Positions 25,288 to 25,619 of a stretch of 25,619 nucleotides of DNA are shown one piece after another. Below the pieces are notes generated by a model. It saw nothing but the letters and a program-made list of their open reading frames with translations. It was not told the origin of the DNA and searched no databases. Each line of letters begins with the position of its first letter. The first letter of the stretch is position 1. The stretch comes from a virus. The DNA is taken from positions 1 through 25,619 of the IMG/VR virus record IMGVR_UViG_3300049783_000596; one strand, 5' to 3'. Made by a program: the position numbers and the translations under genes.

Positions 25288-25619
25288 ATGAAGATTGATT
25301 CGATTTTAAATGAGACAGTTATTACGGAAAATCAGATAATTGCTGAACAGGCGGTGTTTGTAGTTGATGAAATAGAGACCTCAATTGAAGACATACAAGA
25401 ACTACGTAAAATACTTAGAGAAAATGACCTATCGGATGATGATGTTAAGATCATTAATTCAATATTAAATGAGATAGCTGAGTTTATACATAATGGTGAG
25501 TTGATGCAACTCGCAGAGACCGTAGACAGACAGTTCCGCAGATACGGTGATAAGTTTGTTAGACAGTACAGGTGTACAAGTGGGCCAAAATCTGGTAGAA
25601 TGGTTGTAACGCCCGATAA
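25288..25619 (+). CDS. Small probable head protein (3' end outside window)
   Basis: The frame opens at an ATG six bases after the preceding stop, with AGG upstream, and is still open at the window end after 110 codons. The N-terminus MKIDSILNE/T carries an L-x-E motif like a prohead protease site, and a second I-A-E occurs at IIAEQ. The body is acidic and helical (IEDIQELRKILREND, IINSILNEIAEFI), then turns basic, with QYRCTSGPKSGRMVV near the visible end. That basic Cys-Thr-Ser-Gly-Pro segment seems familiar from small proteins of T4-like phages, but I cannot name the family. The position after the core-like gene fits a second head-core or head-internal protein. Confidence 0.6.
   Translation, partial: MKIDSILNETVITENQIIAEQAVFVVDEIETSIEDIQELRKILRENDLSDDDVKIINSILNEIAEFIHNGELMQLAETVDRQFRRYGDKFVRQYRCTSGPKSGRMVVTPD

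Overview
The window is a dense, almost fully coding stretch of a T4-like contractile-tailed phage (myovirus) genome, probably a large one, or a prophage or metagenome contig of that kind. Four landmarks support this: a tail sheath protein, a gp15-like tail terminator, a gp19-like tube followed by a gp54-like tube relative, and a gp4-like head completion protein. Four exact copies of the T4 late promoter octamer TATAAATA lie immediately upstream of genes. The DNA is AT-rich. I see no tRNA, integrase, transposase or CRISPR array, and the host cannot be read from this sequence.

Layout. Positions 1-7915 hold the 3' part of a giant structural protein of more than 2,600 residues, a mosaic of phage beta-domains ending in a Pro-Thr tail. 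Positions 7917-17792 hold a fibre/adhesin locus. Three paralogous proteins start with the same domain of about 310 residues followed by a Pro-Thr linker. The first (354 aa) stops at the linker. The other two (1413 and 1367 aa) continue into two FG-GAP-type beta-propellers of seven blades each, a second Pro-Thr linker and a shared C-terminal domain. A small 102-aa protein sits between the stub and the first long fibre. Positions 17838-23462 hold the tail module: gp15-like terminator, sheath, tube and gp54-like tube initiator. Positions 23470-25619 hold head genes: gp4-like completion protein, an acidic, coiled-coil-rich probable prohead core protein, and the start of another small probable head protein.

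Two things stand out. First, sheath and tube genes, neighbours in T4, are separated by a reverse-strand gene with its own late promoter, ribosome site and shared bidirectional terminator. Its N-terminus aligns without gaps with the capsid-targeting peptide of T4 internal proteins, so it may be a packaged and injected protein inserted as a cassette. Second, the fibre locus is built from interchangeable parts (adaptor, Pro-Thr hinge, double propeller, hinge, tip domain), with Pro-Thr minisatellites at each junction and a paralog cut exactly at the hinge. This is a plausible modular host-recognition apparatus.

The genes fit one programme, late expression of virion parts: fibres and large baseplate or fibre proteins, then tube, sheath and terminator, then head completion and core proteins. 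All functional calls come from reading motifs; no database search was possible.
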